DNA from: Pseudomonas sp. Fl4BN1
GTDB taxonomy: Bacteria; Pseudomonadota; Gammaproteobacteria; Pseudomonadales; Pseudomonadaceae
DNA: 64,000 nt
Direction of reading: 5' to 3'
NCBI RefSeq assembly: GCF_009908285.1
Contig: NZ_JAAARM010000013.1
Span: forward strand, 1-64,000
The first letter of the stretch is position 1, and each line of letters starts with the position of its first letter. The translations under genes were made by a program, and so were the position numbers. The notes under the pieces were generated by a model. The model did no database searches, was not told the origin of the DNA, and saw only the letters and a list, made by a program, of their open reading frames with translations. Positions 1 to 8,433 of the stretch are shown one piece after another.

Positions 1-233
1 GCTTGAACCGGGGCGGGTGCCGGTTGTGGCTTGGCCTTTACTGCCGGCTCAGGTTCGGCTGGGGCAGGAGGTTGATTGCCCACCATGTCGAACAGCAGGG
101 GAATCTGTACTTCACTGCTGACCGTTTCGGTGAGCAGTGGCGGTTGCAGGTTGTCATCGCCGAGCAGTTGGCGGATCGACTCGAGGTCGTCCAGCAGGTG
201 CGCGGGCTTTTGCAGAGGATTGGGAGTGTCCAT
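1..233 (-). CDS. Hypothetical protein downstream of holC (3' end outside window)
   Basis: The ATG at 233-231 opens a frame that runs off the left edge, with 77 residues visible and no stop. It starts 7 bp after the holC stop, so it is probably co-transcribed with pepA-holC. The visible part starts MDTPNPLQKPAHLLDDLESI. Residues about 11-50 look helical and acidic, followed by a Pro/Ala/Lys-rich linker (PAPAEPEPAVKAKPQPAPAP). Pseudomonas genomes commonly carry a short hypothetical gene between holC and valS, and this fits it. No function can be assigned. The C-terminus, which would carry any second domain, is not in the window. Confidence 0.6.
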   Translation of the reverse strand, partial: MDTPNPLQKPAHLLDDLESIRQLLGDDNLQPPLLTETVSSEVQIPLLFDMVGNQPPAPAEPEPAVKAKPQPAPAPVQ

Positions 234-240
234 CGGGTGC

Positions 241-669
241 TCAGAGTCGCTGTAAACGGTGATCTTGCAGAGGATAGCCCTGTTCGCGATAGAAACGGAA
301 ACTCTCGCGGGCAGCCTGACGAATAGTCGGATCTTCCACCACCACCTCGGCAATCCGGGCGAAACGCTGGGCGAAGGAAGGGACTTTCAAATCCAGGTTC
401 ACCAGCAGATCGTTGTGCTCGCCGGGGTCCTGGCCCAGGCCGAGTACGATCAGGCCTTCAGGTTCGCTTTCCGCCGGGCCGTGGGGGACGAACGCTTCAC
501 CCTTGAAGCGCCACAGGCGGGCATCGAGTTCGTCTCGTTGCGCGGCATCGCTGCAATGCAGGTAGATGCGATGGCCCATGCGCCAGGCTTTATCGGTGAG
601 CTTGCAGGCAAAATCCAGGCGCGCCGCAGGGTCCGCACTGGGAAGAATATAGAAGTCGACTTTGGTCAT
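241..669 (-). CDS. holC: DNA polymerase III subunit chi
   Basis: The 142-residue protein starts MTKVDFYILPSADPAARLDF and contains RIYLHCSDAAQRDELDARLW and the central GLIVLGLGQ segment, as expected of HolC. Chi joins psi in the clamp-loader complex and links it to single-stranded-DNA-binding protein at the replication fork. The length is normal for the family. It lies downstream of pepA on the same strand, the usual Pseudomonas order. The 60-bp gap between pepA and holC holds a GC-rich inverted repeat (GAGGGCG/CGCCCTC type) without a T-run, so read-through from pepA is likely. Confidence 0.93.
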   Translation of the reverse strand: MTKVDFYILPSADPAARLDFACKLTDKAWRMGHRIYLHCSDAAQRDELDARLWRFKGEAFVPHGPAESEPEGLIVLGLGQDPGEHNDLLVNLDLKVPSFAQRFARIAEVVVEDPTIRQAARESFRFYREQGYPLQDHRLQRL

Positions 670-729
670 TGGGGTTCCTGAGCCGGAGAGGGCGGCGCCT
701 TCGAGCGACGCCCTCCGCGGTCATGGTTT

Positions 730-2220
730 TCAGGCTTTGGCGCGGTCCAGCAGGTATTGGGTCAACAGGGGCACGGGACGGCCGGTGGCGCCCTTGTCCT
801 TGCCGCCGCTGGTCCAGGCAGTACCGGCGATGTCCAGGTGCGCCCAGTTCAGGTTCTTGGTAAAGCGCGAGAGGAAGCACGCAGCGGTGATGGTCCCGGC
901 TTTGGGGCCGCCGATGTTGGCGATGTCGGCGAACGGGCTGTCCAGTTGCTCCTGGTACTCATCGAACAGCGGCAGCTGCCAGGCGCGGTCGTCGGCTTGC
1001 TGGCCGGCGCTGAGCAGTTGGCCGATCAGCTCGTCATTGTTGCCCAGCAGGCCCGAGGTGTGGGCACCCAGGGCGACCACGCAGGCGCCGGTCAGGGTGG
1101 CGATATCGATCACTGCCTGAGGCTTGAAGCGCTCGGCATAGGTCAGGGCATCGCACAGCACCAGGCGGCCTTCGGCGTCGGTGTTGAGGATTTCCACGGT
1201 CTGCCCGCTCATGGTGGTGACAATGTCGCCAGGACGCGCAGCGCCACCGCTGGGCATGTTTTCGGCGCAGGCGAGGATGCACACCAGGTTGATCGGCAGC
1301 TTCAGTTCCAGCACTGCACGCAGGGTGCCGAACACGCTGGCAGCGCCGCCCATGTCGTACTTCATTTCGTCCATGCCGGCGCCCGGCTTGAGGCTGATGC
1401 CGCCGGTGTCGAAGGTGATGCCCTTGCCCACCAGGGCGTAGGGTTTCTCGGACTTCTTGCCGCCGTTGTATTGCATGACGATCAGGCGTGGCGGCTGGTC
1501 GCTGCCTTGGCCCACGGCATAGAACGAGCCCATGCCCAGTTCCTTGATCTTCTTCTCGTCGAGGACTTCGACTTTCAGACCCTTGAACTCCTTGCCCAGG
1601 GCCTTGGCCTGTTCACCCAGGAAAGTCGGGTGGCAGACGTTCGGCGGCTGGTTGCCCAAGTCGCGGGTAAAGGCCATGCCGTTGGCGATGGCCTGGGCGT
1701 GGGTCACGCCGCGCTGGACTTCGGCCTCGGCGGCCTTGATGGTCAGCAGGGTGATTTTCTTCAGGGCGCGAGGTTCGGCCTTCTGGCTCTTGTAGCGGTC
1801 GAAGACATAACCACCGTCCACCAGGGTTTCTGCCAGCAGGCGGGTCTTGCCGTAGCTGTCGCGGCCCTTGACCACGACCTCATCCAGTGCCAGCACGGCG
1901 TCGCTGCCGCCCAGGCCCTTGAGGGTGGCGAGCACGCCGCTGATGATCTTGCGGAACGGGCGGTCGCCCAGTTCGCCATCCTTGCCGGTGCCTACCAGCA
2001 GTACGCGCTCGGCCTTGAGCTTGGCCACGCCGTGCAGCAGCAGGCTCTGGCCGACCTTGCCGGCCAGGTCGCCGCGCTTGAGCACCGCGCTGATAGCGCC
2101 ACCGCTGAGTTCGTCGAGTTGCTTGGCAACGTTGCCGAGTTTGCGGCCTTCGCCAATGGCGACCACCAGAGTGGCGGTCTTCAACGTTTCCGGGCTAACG
2201 CTTTTTACAACCAGTTCCAT
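730..2220 (-). CDS. pepA: Leucyl aminopeptidase (M17 family, cytosolic)
   Basis: The 496-residue protein starts MELVVKSVSPETLKTATLVV. A longer open frame continues upstream, but the family N-terminus matches this ATG. The C-terminal catalytic half carries the M17 signature NTDAEGRL and the metal-ligand stretch GKGITFDTGGISLKPG. PepA is a hexameric two-metal aminopeptidase that removes N-terminal residues, preferring Leu. In Escherichia coli it is also the Xer-recombination accessory protein and carAB regulator, which is family knowledge and not visible here. It is divergent from lptF across a 306-bp gap and followed by holC, the usual Pseudomonas context. Confidence 0.96.
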   Translation of the reverse strand: MELVVKSVSPETLKTATLVVAIGEGRKLGNVAKQLDELSGGAISAVLKRGDLAGKVGQSLLLHGVAKLKAERVLLVGTGKDGELGDRPFRKIISGVLATLKGLGGSDAVLALDEVVVKGRDSYGKTRLLAETLVDGGYVFDRYKSQKAEPRALKKITLLTIKAAEAEVQRGVTHAQAIANGMAFTRDLGNQPPNVCHPTFLGEQAKALGKEFKGLKVEVLDEKKIKELGMGSFYAVGQGSDQPPRLIVMQYNGGKKSEKPYALVGKGITFDTGGISLKPGAGMDEMKYDMGGAASVFGTLRAVLELKLPINLVCILACAENMPSGGAARPGDIVTTMSGQTVEILNTDAEGRLVLCDALTYAERFKPQAVIDIATLTGACVVALGAHTSGLLGNNDELIGQLLSAGQQADDRAWQLPLFDEYQEQLDSPFADIANIGGPKAGTITAACFLSRFTKNLNWAHLDIAGTAWTSGGKDKGATGRPVPLLTQYLLDRAKA

Positions 2221-2404
2221 GTCTGGGTCCCTGAATAAATGGTCAAAGAGCGCAGGAAAGACTCCGGCGCGTGGCTTATCTATATAGAAGAAGACGTCGC
2301 ATGCTGCCGACGACAAAGCCGCCAGTTTGAACCTCGCTGCTTGCGACTGACAACCCTCGTCTTGGCCAAGTTCGCTGCTTTGGAGCGTCGGGTGAGCATC
2401 CTCC

Positions 2405-2433
2405 GTGACAGGCGCGCGCAATCACAGGATAAT
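2405..2433 (+). promoter_or_regulatory. Likely sigma-70 promoter for lptFG, in the pepA/lptF divergent gap
   Basis: GTGACA at 2405-2410 and GATAAT at 2428-2433 are separated by 17 bp, a good housekeeping-promoter match about 95 bp upstream of the lptF start. The rest of the 2221-2526 gap has no ORF with a family match. An AT-rich patch at 2276-2287 (ttatctatatag) is a candidate -10 region for pepA on the minus strand, but I could not pair it with a convincing -35. Confidence 0.55.
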
Positions 2434-2526
2434 GCGCCATCTTTTTTCGGCGGCCCTGTGTCTGGGGCCGGCTCGATACGTTTGCTTGTTCGGCCGCCTT
2501 AGCCTGACAACCCTGGAGTGTCTGGT

Positions 2527-3645
2527 TTGATCGTCTTTCGTTATCTGTCCCGCGAAGTCCTGTTGACCCTGAGTGCCGTGAGCGCGGTGCTGCTGGTCAT
2601 CATCATGAGCGGGCGCCTCGTCAAGTTTCTCGCCCAAGCCGCCTCGGGAGCCCTGGATCCGGGCTCGCTGTTCCTGGTCATGGGTTTTCGTTTGCCAGGC
2701 TTCTTGCAGCTGATCCTGCCTTTGGGGCTGTTCCTCGGCATCTTGCTGGCTTATGGCCGGCTCTATCTCGAAAGCGAGATGACCGTGCTGTCGGCTACTG
2801 GCATGAGCCAGCAGCGCCTGTTGGGCCTGACCATGATCCCGGCCACCCTGGTAGCCCTGCTGGTGGCTTGGTTGAGCCTGAGCCTGGCGCCCCAGGGGGC
2901 CAACCAGTTCCAGTTGCTGCTGAACAAGCAGGATGCCCTGACCGAGTTCGACACCCTGGTGGCGGGCCGCTTCCAAGCGCTGAACGACGGCACTCGGGTG
3001 ACCTATACCGAGCAGCTGTCTGATGACCGGGCCAACCTTTCCGGGGTGTTCATCTCCGAGAAGCGCCTGAACCAAGAGAAGAAGGACCAGGGCATTTCGG
3101 TGCTGGTGGCCGAGAAGGGCCATCAGGACATTCGTCCCGACGGCAACCGCTACCTGATCCTGGAGAACGGCTATCGCTATGACGGCAATCCGGGCGAGGC
3201 CAACTACCGGGTGATCAAATACGATACCTACGGCGTATTGCTGGAACGGCCGGACATCAGCGACGAAGTCACCGACCGTGACGCCATGCCTACCGCCGAC
3301 CTGATCGGCAAGGATGACCTGCGGGCTCGCGCCGAGTTGCAATGGCGTCTTTCCCTGCCGTTGCTGGTGTTTATCGTGACCTTGATGGCGGTGCCGCTGT
3401 CCCGGGTCAATCCGCGCCAGGGCCGCTTCCTCAAGCTGATTCCGGCGATCCTTCTTTATATGGCTTACCTGACCATCCTGATTGCCGTGCGCGGTGCGCT
3501 GGAGAAAGGCAAGATTTCGCCCGCTCTGGGTCTGTGGTGGGTCCACGTTCTGTTCCTGGTGATCGGCCTGGGACTGATGTACTGGGAACCCTTGCGTTTG
3601 AAATTGGCGAGTCGTCGCAGCATGAAGGAGATGGCTCGTGGTTAA
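2527..3645 (+). CDS. lptF: LPS export ABC transporter permease LptF
   Basis: The 372-residue inner-membrane permease of the LptB2FG complex pulls lipopolysaccharide from the inner membrane toward the LptA bridge. The sequence shows the family N-terminus IVFRYLSREVLLTLSAVSAV, three N-terminal membrane helices (about 10-35, 50-75, 95-120), a periplasmic beta-jellyroll region (about 125-255) and three C-terminal helices. A TTG at 2527 is chosen as start because a GGAG at 2515-2518 sits 8 nt upstream and the protein then begins at the conserved (M)IVFRYLSRE. A GTG three codons earlier is possible but lies too close to that site. The stop overlaps lptG by 8 nt. Confidence 0.93.
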   Translation: MIVFRYLSREVLLTLSAVSAVLLVIIMSGRLVKFLAQAASGALDPGSLFLVMGFRLPGFLQLILPLGLFLGILLAYGRLYLESEMTVLSATGMSQQRLLGLTMIPATLVALLVAWLSLSLAPQGANQFQLLLNKQDALTEFDTLVAGRFQALNDGTRVTYTEQLSDDRANLSGVFISEKRLNQEKKDQGISVLVAEKGHQDIRPDGNRYLILENGYRYDGNPGEANYRVIKYDTYGVLLERPDISDEVTDRDAMPTADLIGKDDLRARAELQWRLSLPLLVFIVTLMAVPLSRVNPRQGRFLKLIPAILLYMAYLTILIAVRGALEKGKISPALGLWWVHVLFLVIGLGLMYWEPLRLKLASRRSMKEMARG

Positions 3646-4699
3646 GCTTGATCGCTACATTGGTAGCAGTGTGTTCATGGCCATTCTTGCGGTCCTGGGG
3701 ATCATCCTCGGGTTGGCCTCGCTGTTTGCCTTTATCGATGAAATGGGCAATGTCAGCGACACCTATACCGTGATCGATGTCCTCAGCTACGTGGTTCTCA
3801 CCGCGCCGCGTCGGGTCTATGAAATGCTGCCGATGGCCGGCCTTATTGGCTGCTTGATCGGTCTCGGTACCTTGGCCAGCAACAGCGAGTTGACCATCAT
3901 GCGTGCCGCCGGTGTCTCGGTCGGCCGTATCGTCTGGTCGGTGATGAAGCCGATGCTGGTGCTGATGCTGGTGGGTGTGCTGGTAGGCGAATACGTGGCT
4001 CCGGCCACCGAGACCCAAGCCCAGGCCAGTCGTGCCTTGGCTCAGGGTTCTGGCGATGCGCAGAGCTCCAAGCATGGTCTGTGGCACCGCCAGGGTGATG
4101 AGTTCATCCACATCAACGCGGTGCAGCCCAACGGCCTGCTGTATGGCGTGACCCGTTACCACTTCGATGGCCAGCGCCACATGCTGTCGTCGAGCTTCTC
4201 CCGTCAGGCGCGCTTCCACGAGAACTACTGGCAGCTGACCGACGTCACCACCACCTACTTCCGCGACGGTCATACCGAAGTCATCAAAGTGCCTGAAGAG
4301 CGCTGGGACGTGGCTTTGAGCCCGCAATTGCTGAGCACCGTAGTCATGGCGCCAGAGTCGCTGTCCATCAGTGGCCTGTGGGGCTACATCCACTACCTGG
4401 CCGATCAGGGCCTGAACAACGGCCGCTACTGGCTGGCGTTCTGGGTCAAGGTTCTGCAGCCGCTGGTCACTGCGGCGCTGGTGTTGATGGCGATTTCCTT
4501 CATTTTCGGTCCGCTGCGTTCGGTGACCCTCGGTCAGCGGGTGTTTACCGGCGTCCTGGTGGGCTTCACCTTCCGTATTGCCCAGGACCTGCTGGGCCCT
4601 TCGAGCCTGGTGTTCGGCTTTTCGCCGCTGTTCGCGGTGCTGGTACCGGCGGGTATCTGTGCTGTCGCCGGCTTCTGGATGTTGCGCCGAGCCGGCTGA
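3638..4699 (+). CDS. lptG: LPS export ABC transporter permease LptG
   Basis: The 353-residue partner of LptF starts with GTG (VKLDRYIGSSVFMAILAVLG), overlapping the lptF stop by 8 nt, so translation is probably coupled. Hydrophobic segments lie near residues 12-35, 55-80 and 97-120, then come a periplasmic beta domain and three more helices from about residue 270. The conserved ELTIMRAAG coupling segment that contacts LptB follows the second helix. A terminator ends the operon 30 bp later. The next gene, lepA, belongs to a different cluster in P. aeruginosa as I recall it. Confidence 0.95.
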   Translation: MVKLDRYIGSSVFMAILAVLGIILGLASLFAFIDEMGNVSDTYTVIDVLSYVVLTAPRRVYEMLPMAGLIGCLIGLGTLASNSELTIMRAAGVSVGRIVWSVMKPMLVLMLVGVLVGEYVAPATETQAQASRALAQGSGDAQSSKHGLWHRQGDEFIHINAVQPNGLLYGVTRYHFDGQRHMLSSSFSRQARFHENYWQLTDVTTTYFRDGHTEVIKVPEERWDVALSPQLLSTVVMAPESLSISGLWGYIHYLADQGLNNGRYWLAFWVKVLQPLVTAALVLMAISFIFGPLRSVTLGQRVFTGVLVGFTFRIAQDLLGPSSLVFGFSPLFAVLVPAGICAVAGFWMLRRAG

Positions 4700-4729
4700 T
4701 TCAGCGTTTTTACCAGGTGTTTAGCGCGA

Positions 4730-4757
4730 CGCCCCGATCCCTGGATCGGGGCGTTTT
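4730..4757 (+). terminator. Rho-independent terminator after lptFG
   Basis: The inverted repeat CGCCCCGATCC / GGATCGGGGCG with a short loop is followed by TTTTT. It lies 30 bp after the lptG stop and upstream of the lepA promoter. Confidence 0.85.
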
Positions 4758-4785
4758 TGCATTTGACAAGCGCTGACCGGCGAGC

Positions 4786-4815
4786 GTGACGCTTGTGCCG
4801 AGTATCAGGTACAAT
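4786..4815 (+). promoter_or_regulatory. Possible lepA promoter
   Basis: GTGACG at 4786-4791 and TACAAT at 4810-4815 are separated by 18 bp. They lie between the lptG terminator and the lepA GTG at 4868, so lepA needs a promoter of its own here. Confidence 0.5.
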
Positions 4816-4867
4816 TCCCGGCTATTTTTCGGCGGGCCATGCCTGCAGCCTTTTTGAGTGTTCATCC

Positions 4868-6667
4868 GTGAGTGATTTGAGTCATATCCGCAATTTCTCC
4901 ATCATCGCCCACATTGACCATGGCAAGTCGACTCTGGCCGATCGCTTCATCCAGATGTGCGGCGGCCTGGCCGAGCGCGAAATGGAAGCCCAGGTTCTGG
5001 ACTCCATGGACCTTGAGCGTGAACGCGGGATCACCATCAAGGCCCACAGCGTTACCCTCTATTACAAAGCCAAAGACGGCATCAACTACCAGTTGAACTT
5101 CATTGATACCCCGGGCCACGTGGACTTCACCTATGAAGTCAGCCGGTCCCTGGCGGCCTGTGAAGGTGCTCTGCTGGTGGTCGACGCCGGCCAGGGCGTT
5201 GAAGCCCAATCGGTTGCCAACTGCTACACCGCCATCGAGCAAGGCCTCGAGGTGATGCCGGTGCTGAACAAGATCGACCTGCCACAGGCCGATCCAGAGC
5301 GGGTCAAGGAAGAGATCGAGAAGATCATCGGTATTGATGCCACCGACGCCGTGACCTGTAGCGCCAAGACCGGCCTGGGCGTGGACGAGGTGCTCGAACG
5401 CCTGGTGAGCACCATTCCAGCTCCGACCGGCAACATCGAAGATCCGCTGCAAGCGTTGATCATCGACTCGTGGTTCGACAACTACCTGGGCGTTGTCTCC
5501 CTGGTGCGTGTACGTCATGGGCGGGTGAAGAAGGGCGACAAGATCCTGGTTAAATCCACCGGCAAGATCCACTTGGTGGACAGCGTCGGCGTATTCAACC
5601 CGAAACACACCGCCACCGCCGACCTCAAGGCGGGTGAAGTGGGTTTCATCATTGCCGGCATCAAGGACATTCACGGGGCACCGGTGGGTGACACCCTGAC
5701 CCTGAGCTCTACTCCTGACGTTGACGTGTTGCCTGGCTTCAAGCGCATCCAGCCGCAGGTTTATGCGGGCCTGTTCCCGGTCAGCTCCGACGATTTCGAA
5801 GACTTCCGTGAAGCCCTGCAGAAGCTCACCCTCAACGACTCGTCGCTGCAGTACACCCCGGAAAGCTCCGACGCGCTGGGCTTCGGCTTCCGTTGCGGGT
5901 TCCTCGGCATGCTGCACATGGAAATCATCCAGGAGCGCCTGGAGCGCGAATACGACCTGGACCTGATTACCACGGCGCCAACCGTTATTTTCGAGCTGTT
6001 GCTGAAGTCTGGCGAAACGATTTATGTCGATAACCCGTCCAAGCTTCCAGACCTCTCGTCCATTGACGATATGCGCGAGCCCATCGTTCGCGCCAATATT
6101 CTTGTGCCGCAAGAGCACCTGGGTAACGTCATTACCCTGTGTATCGAAAAACGTGGCGTGCAGCACGACATGCTGTTCCTCGGCAGCCAGGTCCAGGTGA
6201 CCTATGATTTGCCGATGAACGAAGTGGTCCTGGACTTCTTCGATCGTCTCAAATCCACCAGTCGTGGTTATGCGTCGCTGGATTATCATTTCGATCGCTA
6301 TCAGTCAGCTAATCTGGTGAAGCTGGATGTGCTGATCAACGGCGACAAGGTCGACGCCCTGGCGCTGATCGTGCACAAGGACAACGCGCACTACAAAGGT
6401 CGCCAGTTGACCGAGAAGATGAAAGAGCTGATTCCGCGCCAGATGTTCGACGTCGCGATCCAGGCCGCCATTGGCGGGCAGATCATTGCGCGGACCTCCG
6501 TCAAGGCACTCAGAAAGAACGTACTGGCCAAATGCTATGGCGGCGACGTGAGCCGTAAGCGCAAGCTGTTGGAAAAGCAAAAGGCCGGTAAAAAACGCAT
6601 GAAGCAAGTGGGTAACGTGGAAATTCCACAAGAAGCCTTCCTTGCTGTGCTCAGGTTGGATAGTTAG
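4868..6667 (+). CDS. lepA: Elongation factor 4 (ribosomal back-translocase GTPase)
   Basis: The 599-residue protein carries the translation-GTPase motifs AHIDHGKST (G1), RGITIKA (G2), DTPGHVDF (G3) and NKIDLP (G4) in the first 140 residues. Domains II, III and V follow, then the LepA-specific C-terminal domain ending KRMKQVGNVEIPQEAFLAVL. The start is the GTG at 4868, giving VSDLSHIRNFSIIAHIDHGK. The frame is open 75 nt further upstream, but that stretch overlaps the promoter. LepA acts on the ribosome during initiation and elongation. lepB begins 5 bp downstream, so the two are co-transcribed. Confidence 0.97.
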   Translation: MSDLSHIRNFSIIAHIDHGKSTLADRFIQMCGGLAEREMEAQVLDSMDLERERGITIKAHSVTLYYKAKDGINYQLNFIDTPGHVDFTYEVSRSLAACEGALLVVDAGQGVEAQSVANCYTAIEQGLEVMPVLNKIDLPQADPERVKEEIEKIIGIDATDAVTCSAKTGLGVDEVLERLVSTIPAPTGNIEDPLQALIIDSWFDNYLGVVSLVRVRHGRVKKGDKILVKSTGKIHLVDSVGVFNPKHTATADLKAGEVGFIIAGIKDIHGAPVGDTLTLSSTPDVDVLPGFKRIQPQVYAGLFPVSSDDFEDFREALQKLTLNDSSLQYTPESSDALGFGFRCGFLGMLHMEIIQERLEREYDLDLITTAPTVIFELLLKSGETIYVDNPSKLPDLSSIDDMREPIVRANILVPQEHLGNVITLCIEKRGVQHDMLFLGSQVQVTYDLPMNEVVLDFFDRLKSTSRGYASLDYHFDRYQSANLVKLDVLINGDKVDALALIVHKDNAHYKGRQLTEKMKELIPRQMFDVAIQAAIGGQIIARTSVKALRKNVLAKCYGGDVSRKRKLLEKQKAGKKRMKQVGNVEIPQEAFLAVLRLDS

Positions 6668-6672
6668 GTCCT

Positions 6673-7527
6673 ATGTCACTAAATTTCCCGCTGTTGCTGG
6701 TCATCGCTGTCTTCGTATGCGGTTTCTTGGCGTTGCTCGACCTGGTGCTTCTGGCACCGCGTCGGCGCGCAGCCATTGCCAACTATCAGGGCAGCGTCAG
6801 CCAGCCGGACGGGCTGGTGGTCGAGAAGCTGAACAAGGAACCCTTGCTGGTTGAATACGGCAAGTCGTTCTTCCCAGTGCTGTTTATCGTCCTGGTGCTG
6901 CGATCGTTCCTGGTGGAGCCGTTTCAGATCCCTTCAGGCTCGATGATGCCCACCCTGGATGTGGGCGACTTCATCTTGGTGAACAAGTTTTCTTACGGGA
7001 TCCGCCTGCCGGTGATCGACAAGAAAGTCATCGAAGTCGGTGATCCGAAGCGCGGCGACGTGATGGTGTTTCGCTATCCAAGTGACCCGAACGTCAACTA
7101 CATCAAGCGTGTAGTCGGCCTGCCGGGTGATCAAGTGCGCTACACCAGCGACAAGCACCTGTTCATCAATGGCCAGCCGGTGGCTGAGCTGTTGGTGGGC
7201 TCCCAGCCAGGGAGCCTGGGCAGCGCAGAGCTGTACAAGGAAAAACTCGGCGAAGTCGAGCACTTGATTCGCAAAGAGATGAGCCGCTACCACGCCCCGA
7301 CCGAAGGTCAGTGGGTGGTTCCCGCCGGGCACTACTTCATGATGGGCGACAACCGCGACAACTCCAACGACAGCCGCTACTGGGACGATCCGAGTATTCC
7401 CAAGGACCTGCTGGGCATGGTTCCCGACAAGAATATCGTCGGCAAGGCCTTCGCCGTCTGGATGAGCTGGCCCGAACCGAAACTCAGCCACCTGCCGAAT
7501 TTTTCGCGGGTTGGCCTGATCAAGTAA
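6673..7527 (+). CDS. lepB: Signal peptidase I
   Basis: The 284-residue inner-membrane serine protease removes Sec signal peptides. Two N-terminal hydrophobic segments (about 5-27 and 66-82) anchor it. The catalytic serine lies in PSGSMMPTL (S90) and the general-base lysine in YIKRVVG (K145), with the downstream GDNRDNSNDSRYW box also present. Its start lies 5 bp after the lepA stop. P. aeruginosa, as I recall, has a small DUF4845 gene between lepB and rnc. Here only a 216-bp non-coding gap is found, as in P. putida. Confidence 0.97.
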   Translation: MSLNFPLLLVIAVFVCGFLALLDLVLLAPRRRAAIANYQGSVSQPDGLVVEKLNKEPLLVEYGKSFFPVLFIVLVLRSFLVEPFQIPSGSMMPTLDVGDFILVNKFSYGIRLPVIDKKVIEVGDPKRGDVMVFRYPSDPNVNYIKRVVGLPGDQVRYTSDKHLFINGQPVAELLVGSQPGSLGSAELYKEKLGEVEHLIRKEMSRYHAPTEGQWVVPAGHYFMMGDNRDNSNDSRYWDDPSIPKDLLGMVPDKNIVGKAFAVWMSWPEPKLSHLPNFSRVGLIK

Positions 7528-7535
7528 TCACACGC

Positions 7536-7556
7536 GGCGCTGTTGAACACAGCGCC
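7536..7556 (+). terminator. Hairpin in the lepB-rnc gap
   Basis: GGCGCTGT and ACAGCGCC form an 8-bp stem with a TGAAC loop 9 bp after the lepB stop. It has no immediate T-run (GAATGCTTTT follows), so termination would be partial. The remaining 187 bp up to rnc contain no ORF I can support. In other bacteria rnc leaders fold into RNase III substrates that autoregulate the mRNA, so a structured leader here would not be surprising. Confidence 0.45.
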
Positions 7557-7743
7557 GAATGCTTTTCTGGCTCTTGTATAAAACGGCCTTGCCCTCAAGC
7601 AGTCCGTAGCAGGCGCATTGCCAGATGCATGCAGTCAACGATATTCAGGATGTGGATTTGAACACAGCGTTAATTGCCACCCGCACCTCGTGCGCGGCCC
7701 CTAGCATGGCGAATTTCGGTGACGAAATCAGCGTGGGTAAACC

Positions 7744-8433
7744 GTGAGCGTTTCTTTGAGCCGTCTCGAGCGTCAGCTCGGTTATACCTTCAAGGACCAG
7801 GAACTGATGCTCCTGGCCCTCACTCACCGCAGCTTTGCCGGGCGTAACAACGAACGCCTGGAATTTCTCGGTGATGCCATCCTCAACTTCGTCGCCGGTG
7901 AAGCGCTGTTCGAGCGTTTTCCCCAGGCTCGCGAAGGCCAGCTGTCGCGTTTGCGCGCGCGCCTGGTGAAAGGTGAAACACTGGCGGTACTGGCCCGTGG
8001 TTTCGACCTGGGTGAATACCTGCGACTGGGTTCCGGTGAGTTGAAGAGTGGCGGTTTCCGCCGTGAGTCGATCCTCGCCGATGCCCTGGAAGCCCTGATA
8101 GGTGCAATCTACCTGGACGCCGGCATGGAAACTGCCCGTGACCGCGTACTGGCCTGGCTGACCTCGGAGTTCGAGAGCCTGACCCTGGTGGACACCAACA
8201 AGGACCCCAAGACCCGGCTGCAGGAGTTCCTCCAGTCCCGCGCCTGTGAACTGCCACGCTATGAAGTGGTGGATATCCAGGGCGAGCCGCACTGCCGGAC
8301 ATTCTTCGTTGAATGTGAAGTCACCTTATTGAATGAAAAAAGCCGAGGTCAAGGTGTGAGCCGTCGCATTGCCGAACAGGTAGCGGCCGCTGCAGCACTG
8401 ATTGCCCTGGGCGTGGAGAATGGCCATGACTGA
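7744..8433 (+). CDS. rnc: Ribonuclease III
   Basis: The 229-residue double-strand-specific endoribonuclease processes rRNA and many hairpin RNAs. The catalytic domain (about 5-150) carries the signature NERLEFLGDAIL and the second acidic cluster DALEALIGAIYLD. A dsRNA-binding domain follows (about 155-225, ending SRRIAEQVAAAAALIALG). The start is GTG (VSVSLSRLERQLGYTF). The 3' end overlaps era by 8 nt, the classic coupled rnc-era arrangement. Confidence 0.97.
   Translation: MSVSLSRLERQLGYTFKDQELMLLALTHRSFAGRNNERLEFLGDAILNFVAGEALFERFPQAREGQLSRLRARLVKGETLAVLARGFDLGEYLRLGSGELKSGGFRRESILADALEALIGAIYLDAGMETARDRVLAWLTSEFESLTLVDTNKDPKTRLQEFLQSRACELPRYEVVDIQGEPHCRTFFVECEVTLLNEKSRGQGVSRRIAEQVAAAAALIALGVENGHD

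Noticed and set aside
2422..3546. A 374-codon minus-strand frame opposite lptF.
   Set aside because: The translation is Gln/His-rich without domain features; lptF is clear on the plus strand.
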